Shown here one piece after another: positions 1 through 7,377 of a stretch of 64,000 nt of DNA. Each line of letters opens with the position of its first letter. The stretch's first letter is position 1. The translations under genes were made by a program, and so were the position numbers. The notes below the pieces were generated by a model. That model was not told where the DNA came from, searched no databases, and saw nothing but the letters and a program-made list of their open reading frames with translations. The DNA comes from Metapseudomonas boanensis (GTDB lineage: Bacteria; Pseudomonadota; Gammaproteobacteria; Pseudomonadales; Pseudomonadaceae): the NCBI RefSeq assembly GCF_018704125.1, contig NZ_JAGTIS010000012.1:62001-126000 (forward strand), read 5' to 3'.

Positions 1-496
1 TCGTGCAATATCCTGCTGCGCGGGCCTCCGCCAGCACCTCCAGCCAAATCTGCTCATAACTTTCGCGCAATCCGAGGATGTAGCGCTGGCCCTCCTCGGA
101 CAGCGACCGCCATTCGTAGACCAGCACCGCCATCGCTTCGCCGGTTCCGCCCATGATCGACTGCAGTTCGCAACGGATCAGCGCCAGCACCCGTTCCCGC
201 AGGTCGCCTGCATCGCTCAGCGCGGCCTTCATCACCGCGGTGTTGTAGAGGACGGTCTCCTCCATCACCGACCGCAAGATTTCATCCTTGCTCTTGAAGT
301 GGTGGAAGATGCTGCCGGACTGGATACCCACGGCGCTGGCCAGGTCGCGCACCGTGGTGCGCTCAAAGCCCTTGCTACGGAACAGGTGCGCGGCGGTCTG
401 CAGCAGCTTTCCGCGCGCACTCTCCGGATCAGTGATCTGGCCGGTGGCGACCAGTTCGCGCATCACCGCCTGGGCTTTTTCATCGTCAAGGCTCAT
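1..496 (-). CDS. atuR: AtuR-type TetR repressor (3' end cut by window edge)
   Basis: The first 165 residues of a TetR/AcrR regulator are visible, starting at the ATG complementary to 494-496; the C-terminus lies beyond the left edge. A helix-turn-helix sits at about residues 47-72 ([20 protein letters not shown], then FKSKDEIL), the usual TetR signature. The gene is divergent from atuA, as atuR is in P. aeruginosa, where AtuR represses the acyclic-terpene operon by binding two inverted 13-bp sites. Matching twin sites lie in the gap (595-658). The identity rests on context plus family; the ligand domain is only partly visible. Confidence 0.85.
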   Translation of the reverse strand, partial: MSLDDEKAQAVMRELVATGQITDPESARGKLLQTAAHLFRSKGFERTTVRDLASAVGIQSGSIFHHFKSKDEILRSVMEETVLYNTAVMKAALSDAGDLRERVLALIRCELQSIMGGTGEAMAVLVYEWRSLSEEGQRYILGLRESYEQIWLEVLAEARAAGYCT

Positions 497-594
497 CGAA
501 ATCACCGTCGTTAGGCTGCTCGCAGTCCCCACTCAACTGAGGAATGGTCTGCAAGTCTCTGTCTTGATTGGTGAAATCTATGCCTCCGCCGTAC

Positions 595-658
595 ACCAAG
601 CAAGCGCTTGGGTAAAAAATCCTGCGCGCTCCACTTTTCAACCAAGCGCTTGCTTGGT
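595..658. promoter_or_regulatory. Twin AtuR operators between atuR and atuA
   Basis: Two near-identical sites lie in opposite orientation. Site 1 (595-613) reads ACCAAGCAAGCGCTTGGGT. Site 2 (641-658) reads ACCAAGCAAGCGCTTGGT on the minus strand. Each contains the perfect palindrome CAAGCGCTTG. Published work on P. aeruginosa AtuR describes binding to two 13-bp inverted repeats in this same gap. The sites lie 41-104 nt before the atuA start, so they probably repress both atuA and atuR. Confidence 0.8.
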
Positions 659-698
659 AGTGTTTTCCCTATCTTCCCTACGCGCTGCGGATATACCA

Positions 699-2489
699 AT
701 GACAAAGACCGTACGCATCGGCTGCGCCTCCGCTTTCTGGGGCGACACCTCTACCGCCGCCTCCCAGCTGGTGAAGGGCGCCGCGCTGGACTATCTGGTG
801 TTCGACTACCTAGCCGAAATCACCATGTCGATCATGGCAGGGGCTCGGCTGAAGAATCCCGATGCGGGCTACGCCACCGATTTCGTCGAAGTGCTCGCCC
901 CGCTGCTGCCAAGCATCGCCGAGAAGAACATCCGCGTGATCAGCAACGCCGGTGGCATCAACCCGACTGCCTGCGCCAATGCCCTCGCGACTGCCTGCGA
1001 AAAGGCCGGCGTCTCCCTGAAGATCGCTGTGCTGCACGGCGACAATCTGCAGTCCAGGCAAGGTGAACTGGCCAAGGCCGGCACGACGGAAATGTTCAGC
1101 GGCGCGCCCATGCCGTCGATGTGCGTGTCGGTCAATGCCTACCTCGGCGCCCCCGGCATTGTCGAAGCCCTGCGCCAGGGCGCGGACATCGTGATCACCG
1201 GACGCGTGGTGGACAGCGCAGTAGTCAGTGCCGCCCTGGTGCATGAGTTCGGCTGGTCCTGGACGGACTACGACAAGCTGGCCCAGGCTGCCTTGGCCGG
1301 GCACCTGATCGAATGCGGTGCCCAGTGCACCGGTGGCAACTTCACCGACTGGGAAGCGGTGCCGGACTACGAACACATCGGCTTCCCCATCATTGAGGTC
1401 GAAGCCAGCGGCAGTTTCTGCGTGACCAAGCCGGAAGGCTCTGGCGGACTGGTCACGCCCTTTACGGTCGGCGAGCAGATGCTCTACGAAATCGGCGACC
1501 CGCGCGCTTACCTGCTGCCGGACGTAGTCTGCGACTTCACCCATGCAACGCTGGTACAGGCAGGCCCTGAAAGGGTCCTCGTCCAGGGCGCCCGCGGCCT
1601 ACCGCCGACCGCGCAGTACAAGGTCAGCGCCACCTATCCGGACGGGTTTCGCTGCACCGCCAGCTGCCTCCTCGCCGGGATCGATGCGGTGAAGAAAGCC
1701 GAGCGCGTCAGCCGGGCCATCATTGCCAAGACCGAGGAACTCTTCGCCGAACGCGGCTGGGGCCCCTACCGCGAGGTGAACATTGAACTGCTCGGCAGCG
1801 AAGCCACCTACGGCCCCCACGGCAAGCGCTCGGACAGCCGCGAAGTGGTGATCAAGATCGGCGTCAGCCACAGCCGCAAGGAGGCCCTGGCGCTGTTCTC
1901 CCGAGAGATCGCCCAGGCCGCTACCGGCATGGCGCCTGGCCTCACCGGAATCGTCGGCGGTCGCCCAACGGTGTATCCAGTGATCCGCCTGTACTCTTTC
2001 CTGGTGGACAAGTCCGCTTGCACACTGGAGGTTGATCTCACCGGGCAGCGCCACCTCGTCGAGCTGCCGGCCGTAGAAGCCTTCGCCGTCGAGGCCCTGG
2101 CCGATGACCTGGCGCCACCCGCTGCGCCGGGCCAAGCCGACGCCAGCGTCCCGCTGATCAAGCTCGCGGTGGCCCGCTCCGGCGACAAGGGCAATCACAG
2201 CAACATCGGCGTCATGGCGCGCAAACCCGAGTATCTGCCCTGGATCGCTGAAGCGCTGACACCGGAGGCCATCGTCGACTGGATGGGTCACGTGCTGGAC
2301 CCACAGCTCGGCCGTGTCGCGCGCTGGTACTTGCCGGGCAGCCACAGCCTGAACTTCCTGCTGGAAAATGCTCTCGGCGGTGGCGGGGTCGCCAGCCTGC
2401 GTATTGACCCGCAAGGTAAGGCCTTCGCCCAGCAACTCCTGGAATTCCCCGTAGCCGTGCCCAAGGCACTGGCCGAAAGACTGCAATGA
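699..2489 (+). CDS. atuA: AtuA, acyclic terpene utilisation protein
   Basis: 596-residue protein of the AtuA (DUF1446) family, the first gene of the citronellol/geraniol operon. The reading frame is open upstream to 288, but that part overlaps atuR and the operators. The ATG at 699 gives [17 protein letters not shown], the conserved family start, and a length close to the P. aeruginosa protein. The N-terminal part contains GGINPTACA and the C-terminal part holds [14 protein letters not shown], typical of the fused C-terminal domain. The biochemical role of AtuA in the pathway is not firmly established; mutants in P. aeruginosa fail on acyclic terpenes. No strong Shine-Dalgarno is seen before this ATG. 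Confidence 0.9.
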   Translation: MTKTVRIGCASAFWGDTSTAASQLVKGAALDYLVFDYLAEITMSIMAGARLKNPDAGYATDFVEVLAPLLPSIAEKNIRVISNAGGINPTACANALATACEKAGVSLKIAVLHGDNLQSRQGELAKAGTTEMFSGAPMPSMCVSVNAYLGAPGIVEALRQGADIVITGRVVDSAVVSAALVHEFGWSWTDYDKLAQAALAGHLIECGAQCTGGNFTDWEAVPDYEHIGFPIIEVEASGSFCVTKPEGSGGLVTPFTVGEQMLYEIGDPRAYLLPDVVCDFTHATLVQAGPERVLVQGARGLPPTAQYKVSATYPDGFRCTASCLLAGIDAVKKAERVSRAIIAKTEELFAERGWGPYREVNIELLGSEATYGPHGKRSDSREVVIKIGVSHSRKEALALFSREIAQAATGMAPGLTGIVGGRPTVYPVIRLYSFLVDKSACTLEVDLTGQRHLVELPAVEAFAVEALADDLAPPAAPGQADASVPLIKLAVARSGDKGNHSNIGVMARKPEYLPWIAEALTPEAIVDWMGHVLDPQLGRVARWYLPGSHSLNFLLENALGGGGVASLRIDPQGKAFAQQLLEFPVAVPKALAERLQ

Positions 2490-2504
2490 GCCACCTGACG
2501 CCTT

Positions 2505-2580
2505 TGTAGGAGCCAGCCTGCTGGCAAACGGCTTCAGCCCGGAGCTTCGCGAGCAAGAACTAGGCGTCCCCCTCGCTCCT
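2505..2580. repeat. REP-like hairpin pieces between atuA and atuB
   Basis: Two different REP-type units abut: GTAGGAGCCAGCCTGCTGGC near 2506-2525, and on the minus strand a unit ending in GAGGGGGACGCCTAGTTCTT (2546-2580 overall). Related copies occur at 6360-6418, 10630-10688 and 52736-52803. They may stabilise or separate segments of the atu mRNA. Confidence 0.7.
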
Positions 2581-2616
2581 GAAGCGAACAGAGCCCCCGA
2601 CGCGACAGACGGAAGG

Positions 2617-2626
2617 ACAACAAGAA
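2617..2626 (+). promoter_or_regulatory. Hfq/Crc-type A-rich motif at the atuB start
   Basis: ACAACAAGAA runs into the atuB ATG and overlaps the ribosome-binding region. It fits the AAnAAnAA motif that Hfq with Crc binds to block translation of catabolic mRNAs in Pseudomonas. The assignment is inferred from the motif only. Confidence 0.5.
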
Positions 2627-3495
2627 TGAGCTACGACTCGGTATTCAAGCCCGGCCTGTTCGCAGGCCAGACGATCATGGTCACCGGTGGCGGCAGCGGC
2701 ATCGGCCGCTGCACCGCCCATGAGCTGGCAGCGCTGGGCGCCCACGTGGTGCTGGTGGGGCGCAAGGCGGAGAAGCTGGAAAAGACGGCAGGCGAAATCC
2801 ACGAGGACGGCGGCAGTGTCAGCTGGCAGGCTTGCGATATTCGCGACGAGGAGGCGGTGAAGGCCATGGTCGCGGCCGTACTGGCCGAGCGCGGCAGCAT
2901 CCACCACCTGGTCAACAACGCCGGCGGCCAATACCCGGCGCCGCTGGCTTCGATCAACCAGAAAGGCTTCGAGACCGTGGTTCGCACCAACCTGGTCGGC
3001 GGTTTTCTGGTGGCGCGCGAAGTGTTCAACCAGAGCATGAGCAAGACCGGCGGCAGCATCGTCAACATGCTCGCCGACATGTGGGGTGGCATGCCGGGCA
3101 TGGGCCACTCCGGCGCCGCCCGTGCCGGCATGGAGAACTTCACCAGGACCGCCGCAGTGGAATGGGGCTACGCGGGCGTGCGGGTCAACGCCGTGGCACC
3201 GGGCTGGATCGCCTCCAGCGGCATGGACACCTACGAGGGCGCCTTCAAGACCATCATCCCGACCCTGCGTGAGCATGTACCACTCAAGCGCATCGGGAGC
3301 GAATCGGAAGTCTCCGCAGCCATCGTCTTTTTGCTCTCACCCGGCGCTGCCTTCATCAGCGGCAACACCATCCGCATCGACGGAGCCGCTAGCCAAGGCA
3401 GCCGAGCTTTCCCGCTGCCAAAGGCCAAGCCCGGGCAAAACCAGGCCTACAACGGCTTCCACCGAGCCTATCTGCCCGACGTGCTGAAGGATTGA
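2626..3495 (+). CDS. atuB: AtuB, SDR protein of the enoyl/dienoyl-CoA reductase type
   Basis: 289-residue short-chain dehydrogenase/reductase. The cofactor loop TGGGSGIG is at residues 20-27 and NNAGG follows near residue 98. The usual catalytic Tyr-x3-Lys is absent: the site reads HSGAARAG, with Ser162 at the Tyr position and Arg166 at the Lys position. The same HSGAARAG pattern is known in peroxisomal trans-2-enoyl-CoA reductases, and related 2,4-dienoyl-CoA reductases also lack the Tyr. This hints at a CoA-thioester reductase rather than a citronellol dehydrogenase. It lies 4 nt before atuC, so the two are probably translated together. Its pathway step has not been assigned with certainty. 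Confidence 0.85.
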   Translation: MSYDSVFKPGLFAGQTIMVTGGGSGIGRCTAHELAALGAHVVLVGRKAEKLEKTAGEIHEDGGSVSWQACDIRDEEAVKAMVAAVLAERGSIHHLVNNAGGQYPAPLASINQKGFETVVRTNLVGGFLVAREVFNQSMSKTGGSIVNMLADMWGGMPGMGHSGAARAGMENFTRTAAVEWGYAGVRVNAVAPGWIASSGMDTYEGAFKTIIPTLREHVPLKRIGSESEVSAAIVFLLSPGAAFISGNTIRIDGAASQGSRAFPLPKAKPGQNQAYNGFHRAYLPDVLKD

Positions 3496-3499
3496 GACG

Positions 3500-5116
3500 A
3501 TGACGATCATCCAATCCGAACTGGACATCCAGGGCGACGACTTCGCCCGCAATCGCGAGGCCATGTTGGCGGCCATCGCCAGCTTCCGCGATGTGGAGCA
3601 GCGGGTGCTGGACAAGGCTAATGAGGCCAAGCCGAAGTTCCAGAAGCGTGGCCAGTTACTGCCCCGCGAGCGCCTGAACCTGCTCCTCGATCCGGGCGCG
3701 CCGTTTCTCGAACTCTGCTCACTAGCCGGCTACAAGCTACATGACGACAAGGACGGCACCCAGGCCGGCGGCGGCATCATCGCCGGCATCGGTTACATCG
3801 CTGGCGTACGCTGCCTGGTCAGTGCCAGCAACAGCGCGATCAAGGGCGGCACTATCTCCCCCACTGGGCTGAAGAAGACCTTGCGCCTGCAACAGATCGC
3901 TGTGGAAAACAAACTGCCGCTGGTGGCCCTGACCGAAAGCGGCGGCGCCAACCTCAATTACGCCGCGGAGATCTTCGTCGAGGGCGCGCGCGGCTTCGCC
4001 AACCAGGCCCGGATGTCGGCCATGGGGCTGCCGCAGATCACCGTGGTACATGGTTCCAGCACGGCGGGTGGAGCCTACCAGCCGGGTCTGTCCGATTACG
4101 TCATCGTGGTGCGCGGCAAGGCCAAGATGTTCCTCGCAGGGCCGCCATTGCTGAAGGCCGCCACGGGCGAAGTCGCCACCGATGAGGAACTCGGCGGCGC
4201 TGAAATGCACGCCCAGGTGGCCGGCACGGCCGAATACCTGGCGGAAAGCGACGCCGACGGCGTGCGCCTGGCCCGTGAAATTCTGGCCATGTTGCCGTGG
4301 AGCGCCCAGTTGCTGGAGCGCGCTCAGCGCAACTGGCGCGAACCCTTGTACCCGGCCGAAGAGCTGCTGGGCGTGGTCCCTGCCGATGCAAAGAAGCCTT
4401 ATGACGTGCGCGAGATCATCGCGCGCATCGCCGATGGTTCGGAATTCCTGGACTTCAAGCCGGAGTTCGACAACCAGACCGTCTGCGGCCACCTGCGCAT
4501 CGAGGGCCGCAGCTGCGGCCTGATCGGCAACAACGGCCCCATCACGCCGCAAGGGGCAGCCAAGGCCTCGCAGTTCATCCAGCTCTGTGACCAGGCCAAT
4601 GTGCCGCTGCTGTTCCTGCACAACACCACCGGATTCATGGTCGGCACCGCCTCGGAACAACTGGGTGTGATCAAGCACGGCTCGAAGATGATCCAGGCGG
4701 TGGCCAATGCCCGGGTGCCCAAGCTCACCGTGGTCGTCGGCGGCTCCTACGGCGCCGGCAACTACGCCATGTGCGGCCGCGGCCTCGACCCCCGCTTCAT
4801 CTTCGCCTGGCCCAACAGCCGCACCGCGGTGATGGGTGGCGCCCAGGCCGGCAAGGTGCTGCGCATCGTCACCGAGGAGAAGCACACCAAGGAAGGCAAG
4901 GAAGCCGACCCGAAGATGCTCGACATGCTGGAACAGATGACCGCGCAGAAGCTCGACAGCCAGTCCACGGCGCTCTACGGCACCGCCAATCTCTGGGACG
5001 ACGGGCTGATCGACCCGCGCGACACGCGCAGGCTACTGGGCTATCTGTTGGATATCTGTGCAGAGGCGGAAGTCCGGCCACTCAAAGGCAATACGTTCGG
5101 CGTCGCTCGGTTTTGA
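3500..5116 (+). CDS. atuC: Geranyl-CoA carboxylase, carboxyltransferase (beta) subunit
   Basis: 538-residue carboxyltransferase of the acetyl/propionyl/methylcrotonyl-CoA carboxylase beta family. It moves CO2 from biotin on AtuF to the gamma-methyl group of cis-geranyl-CoA, making isohexenylglutaconyl-CoA. Two crotonase-like halves are seen: the N-half with SASNSAIKGGTISPTGLKK and GGAYQPGLSDY, and the C-half with FLHNTTGFMVG, GGSYGAGNYAMCGRG and GGAQAGKVL. Length and motifs match the AtuC/LiuB group. Placement in the atu cluster selects geranyl-CoA over methylcrotonyl-CoA as the substrate; sequence alone would not separate them with confidence. Confidence 0.92.
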   Translation: MTIIQSELDIQGDDFARNREAMLAAIASFRDVEQRVLDKANEAKPKFQKRGQLLPRERLNLLLDPGAPFLELCSLAGYKLHDDKDGTQAGGGIIAGIGYIAGVRCLVSASNSAIKGGTISPTGLKKTLRLQQIAVENKLPLVALTESGGANLNYAAEIFVEGARGFANQARMSAMGLPQITVVHGSSTAGGAYQPGLSDYVIVVRGKAKMFLAGPPLLKAATGEVATDEELGGAEMHAQVAGTAEYLAESDADGVRLAREILAMLPWSAQLLERAQRNWREPLYPAEELLGVVPADAKKPYDVREIIARIADGSEFLDFKPEFDNQTVCGHLRIEGRSCGLIGNNGPITPQGAAKASQFIQLCDQANVPLLFLHNTTGFMVGTASEQLGVIKHGSKMIQAVANARVPKLTVVVGGSYGAGNYAMCGRGLDPRFIFAWPNSRTAVMGGAQAGKVLRIVTEEKHTKEGKEADPKMLDMLEQMTAQKLDSQSTALYGTANLWDDGLIDPRDTRRLLGYLLDICAEAEVRPLKGNTFGVARF

Positions 5117-5120
5117 CGGC

Positions 5121-5170
5121 AGGGTGCGCCGTGCGCACTGCCCCAGATCACGGTGCGCACGACGCACCCT
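5121..5170. repeat. Hairpin repeat in the atuC-atuD gap
   Basis: AGGGTGCGCCGTGCGCAC (from 5121) pairs with GTGCGCACGACGCACCCT (ending at 5170) with one mismatch, forming an 18-bp stem. No T-run follows, so it is an REP-like or mRNA-stabilising hairpin rather than a classic terminator. Confidence 0.8.
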
Positions 5171-5177
5171 ACAAGGA

Positions 5178-5188
5178 GAACAACAAAA
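5178..5188 (+). promoter_or_regulatory. Hfq/Crc-type A-rich motif at the atuD start
   Basis: GAACAACAAAATG joins the Shine-Dalgarno AAGGAG to the atuD ATG and contains a perfect AAnAAnAA match. Such motifs mark Crc/Hfq-repressed catabolic mRNAs in Pseudomonas. Inferred from the motif. Confidence 0.55.
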
Positions 5189-6348
5189 TGATCTTCACCC
5201 AGGAACACGAAGAACTCCGCCGCACGGTGCGCAATTTCGTCGACAAGGAGATCAACCCCCATGTCGACCAGTGGGAAAAGGAAGGACGCTTCCCCATCCA
5301 CGACATTTTCAAGAAGGCCGGCGAACTGGGCCTGCTGGGCATCTCCAAGCCGGAAAAGTTCGGCGGCATGGGCCTGGACTACAGCTATTCGATCGTCGCC
5401 GCCGAGGAGTTCGGCACCATCCACTGCGGCGGCATCCCCATGGCCATTGGCGTGCAGACCGACATGTGCACCCCGGCACTGGCCCGCTTCGGCTCCGACG
5501 AACTGCGCGAGGAGTTCCTCCGCCCGGCTATCGCCGGTGAAATGGTCGGTTGCATTGGCGTGTCCGAAGTGGGCGCCGGCTCCGACGTTGCCGGGATGAA
5601 GACCACTGCCCGCAAGGAGGGTAGCGACTATGTGATCAATGGCAGCAAGATGTGGATCACCAACTCGCCCAGCGCCGACTTCATCTGCCTCCTGGCCAAC
5701 ACCTCCGACGACAAGCCCCACGTCAACAAGTCGCTGATCATGGTGCCGATGAACACCCCCGGCATCAGCCTCAGCGCGCATCTGGACAAGCTCGGCATGC
5801 GCAGTTCGGAAACCGCCCAGGTGTTCTTCGATAACGTTCGCGTGCCGCAGCGCTACCGCATCGGCCACGAAGGCGCCGGTTTCATGATGCAGATGCTGCA
5901 GTTCCAGGAGGAGCGAATGTTCGGGGCCGCCAATATCCTCAAGGGGCTGGAGCACTGCGTCGATGTCACCATCGACTACTGCAAGGAACGCAGGACCTTC
6001 GGCAACCCGCTGATCGAAAACCAGGTCATCCACTTCCGCATGGCCGAGTTGATGACCGAAATCGAATCGCTACGCGCCCTGGTCTATCAGGCAGTGGAGC
6101 TCTACGTCAGTGGCAAGGACGTCACCCGCCTTGCCTCTATGGCCAAGCTCAAGGCTGGCCGTCTGGGCCGTGAAGTCACCGACGCCTGCCTGCAGTATTG
6201 GGGCGGCATGGGCTTCATGTGGGACAACCATGTCTCCCGCGCCTACCGCGACACCCGCCTGGTGTCGATTGGTGGCGGTGCCGACGAAATCATGCTGGGC
6301 ATCATCTGCAAGCTGATGGGCATCCTGCCGGGCAAGAAGAAAGGCTGA
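5188..6348 (+). CDS. atuD: AtuD, citronellyl-CoA dehydrogenase
   Basis: 386-residue acyl-CoA dehydrogenase (FAD) expected to oxidise citronellyl-CoA to cis-geranyl-CoA and pass electrons to ETF. The ATG at 5188 follows AAGGAG and gives the family start MIFTQEHEELRRTV. Motifs include GVSEVGAGSDVAGMKT (FAD/substrate region) and RTFGNPL. The catalytic Glu of short/medium-chain enzymes (YEGT) is replaced: the site reads IGGGADEI with Gly363. Glu242 in EERMFG lies where isovaleryl-CoA dehydrogenase has its catalytic base. That fits a 3-methyl-branched substrate. The frame is open upstream inside atuC but only as a shadow. Confidence 0.9.
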   Translation: MIFTQEHEELRRTVRNFVDKEINPHVDQWEKEGRFPIHDIFKKAGELGLLGISKPEKFGGMGLDYSYSIVAAEEFGTIHCGGIPMAIGVQTDMCTPALARFGSDELREEFLRPAIAGEMVGCIGVSEVGAGSDVAGMKTTARKEGSDYVINGSKMWITNSPSADFICLLANTSDDKPHVNKSLIMVPMNTPGISLSAHLDKLGMRSSETAQVFFDNVRVPQRYRIGHEGAGFMMQMLQFQEERMFGAANILKGLEHCVDVTIDYCKERRTFGNPLIENQVIHFRMAELMTEIESLRALVYQAVELYVSGKDVTRLASMAKLKAGRLGREVTDACLQYWGGMGFMWDNHVSRAYRDTRLVSIGGGADEIMLGIICKLMGILPGKKKG

Positions 6349-6359
6349 ACCCCGAACCT

Positions 6360-6418
6360 GTAGGAGCCAGCTTGCTGGCGAATGCTGCGAGAAGCTTCGC
6401 CAGCAAGCTGGCTCCTAC
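6360..6418. repeat. REP hairpin between atuD and atuE
   Basis: GTAGGAGCCAGCTTGCTGGC followed by GAA (6360-6382) is exactly repeated in inverse at 6396-6418, giving a 23-bp perfect stem with a 13-nt loop. This is the classic Pseudomonas REP palindrome and may attenuate or stabilise the operon mRNA. Confidence 0.9.
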
Positions 6419-6441
6419 GAAAATCCTGCGAGGACACCGGC

Positions 6442-7239
6442 ATGACCGCTTTGCCGAGTACCGACACCCTGCTGCTGGAACAGGCCGATGGCGTGCTGCA
6501 CGTCACCTTGAACCGTCCGCAGAACCGCAATGCCATGAGCCTGGAGATGGTCGAGGAATTGCGCGCCGTGCTGGCTGCAGTACACGATGACCTCGGCGTG
6601 CGCGCCCTGGTGCTGCGCGGGGCGGCTGGACACTTCTGCGCCGGCGGCGACATCAAGGACATGGCCAGCGCCCGGGCGACTGGAGAGGACGCCTACCGCA
6701 CGCTGAATCGCGCCTTCGGCCGCCTGCTGGAAGAAGCCCAGGCACAGCCCCAGACGCTGATAGTGGTGCTGGAGGGCGCCGTACTCGGTGGCGGCTTCGG
6801 CCTGGCCTGCGTGTCGGACATCGCCATCGCCCGGCAGGACGCGCAGTTCGGCCTGCCGGAAACCAGCCTCGGCATCCTCCCGGCGCAGATCGCCCCCTTC
6901 GTGGTCAAGCGCATCGGCCTGACCCAGGCCCGCCGCCTGGCCCTCACTGCCGCCCGTTTCGACGGCAGCGAGGCGCAGCGCCTGGGCCTGGTGCACTTCG
7001 CGGAAGGCGACAGCGCAACGCTGGAGCAGCGTCTGGCCCAAACGCTGGAACAGGTGCGCCGCTGTGCACCAGGCGCCAATGCCCAGACCAAGGCGCTGCT
7101 GCTTTCGACCGATGTCGAGCCGCTGGGCCCCTTGCTTGACCGGGCGGCCGAGCAGTTCGCCAAAGCCGTGACCGGCGCCGAGGGCAGCGAAGGGACCCTG
7201 GCCTTCGTGCAAAAGCGCAAGCCCAACTGGGCGCAGTGA
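6442..7239 (+). CDS. atuE: AtuE, isohexenylglutaconyl-CoA hydratase
   Basis: 265-residue crotonase-family enzyme that hydrates the AtuCF product to 3-hydroxy-3-isohexenylglutaryl-CoA. The oxyanion-hole motif is HFCAGGDIKDM near residues 75-85, with GGGFGLA near residue 119. The first crotonase Glu is replaced by Gly, while the second is kept in PETSLG, the pattern also seen in methylglutaconyl-CoA hydratases such as LiuC. The ATG at 6442 matches the known 265-residue length; upstream open frame covers the REP hairpin. Confidence 0.9.
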   Translation: MTALPSTDTLLLEQADGVLHVTLNRPQNRNAMSLEMVEELRAVLAAVHDDLGVRALVLRGAAGHFCAGGDIKDMASARATGEDAYRTLNRAFGRLLEEAQAQPQTLIVVLEGAVLGGGFGLACVSDIAIARQDAQFGLPETSLGILPAQIAPFVVKRIGLTQARRLALTAARFDGSEAQRLGLVHFAEGDSATLEQRLAQTLEQVRRCAPGANAQTKALLLSTDVEPLGPLLDRAAEQFAKAVTGAEGSEGTLAFVQKRKPNWAQ

Positions 7240-7247
7240 CCAACTAG

Positions 7248-7283
7248 CCCTCTCCCTCCGGGAGAGGGGTGGAGTGAGGGGGG
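7248..7283. repeat. CCCTCTCCC inverted repeat between atuE and atuF
   Basis: CCCTCTCCC and GGGAGAGGG form a perfect stem (7248-7267), followed by TGGAGTGAGGG. Elements of this type recur in proteobacterial intergenic DNA. The 138-nt gap holds no gene. Confidence 0.65.
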
Positions 7284-7377
7284 CCTCCGCGCGCAGGCCT
7301 CCTCCCTCAGCCGAACGCGGCCCGCCCTGGCCCCCATCCCAAGGGGCGGGAGGAACAGAACCAAGGAGCCAATTGAC

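Noticed and set aside
288-698. Longer AtuA start at 288
   Set aside because: It would overlap the coding part of atuR and the operators, and the added 137 residues do not look like the family.
4771-5187. N-terminal extension of AtuD
   Set aside because: Overlaps atuC out of frame; the ATG at 5188 has an SD and the family start.
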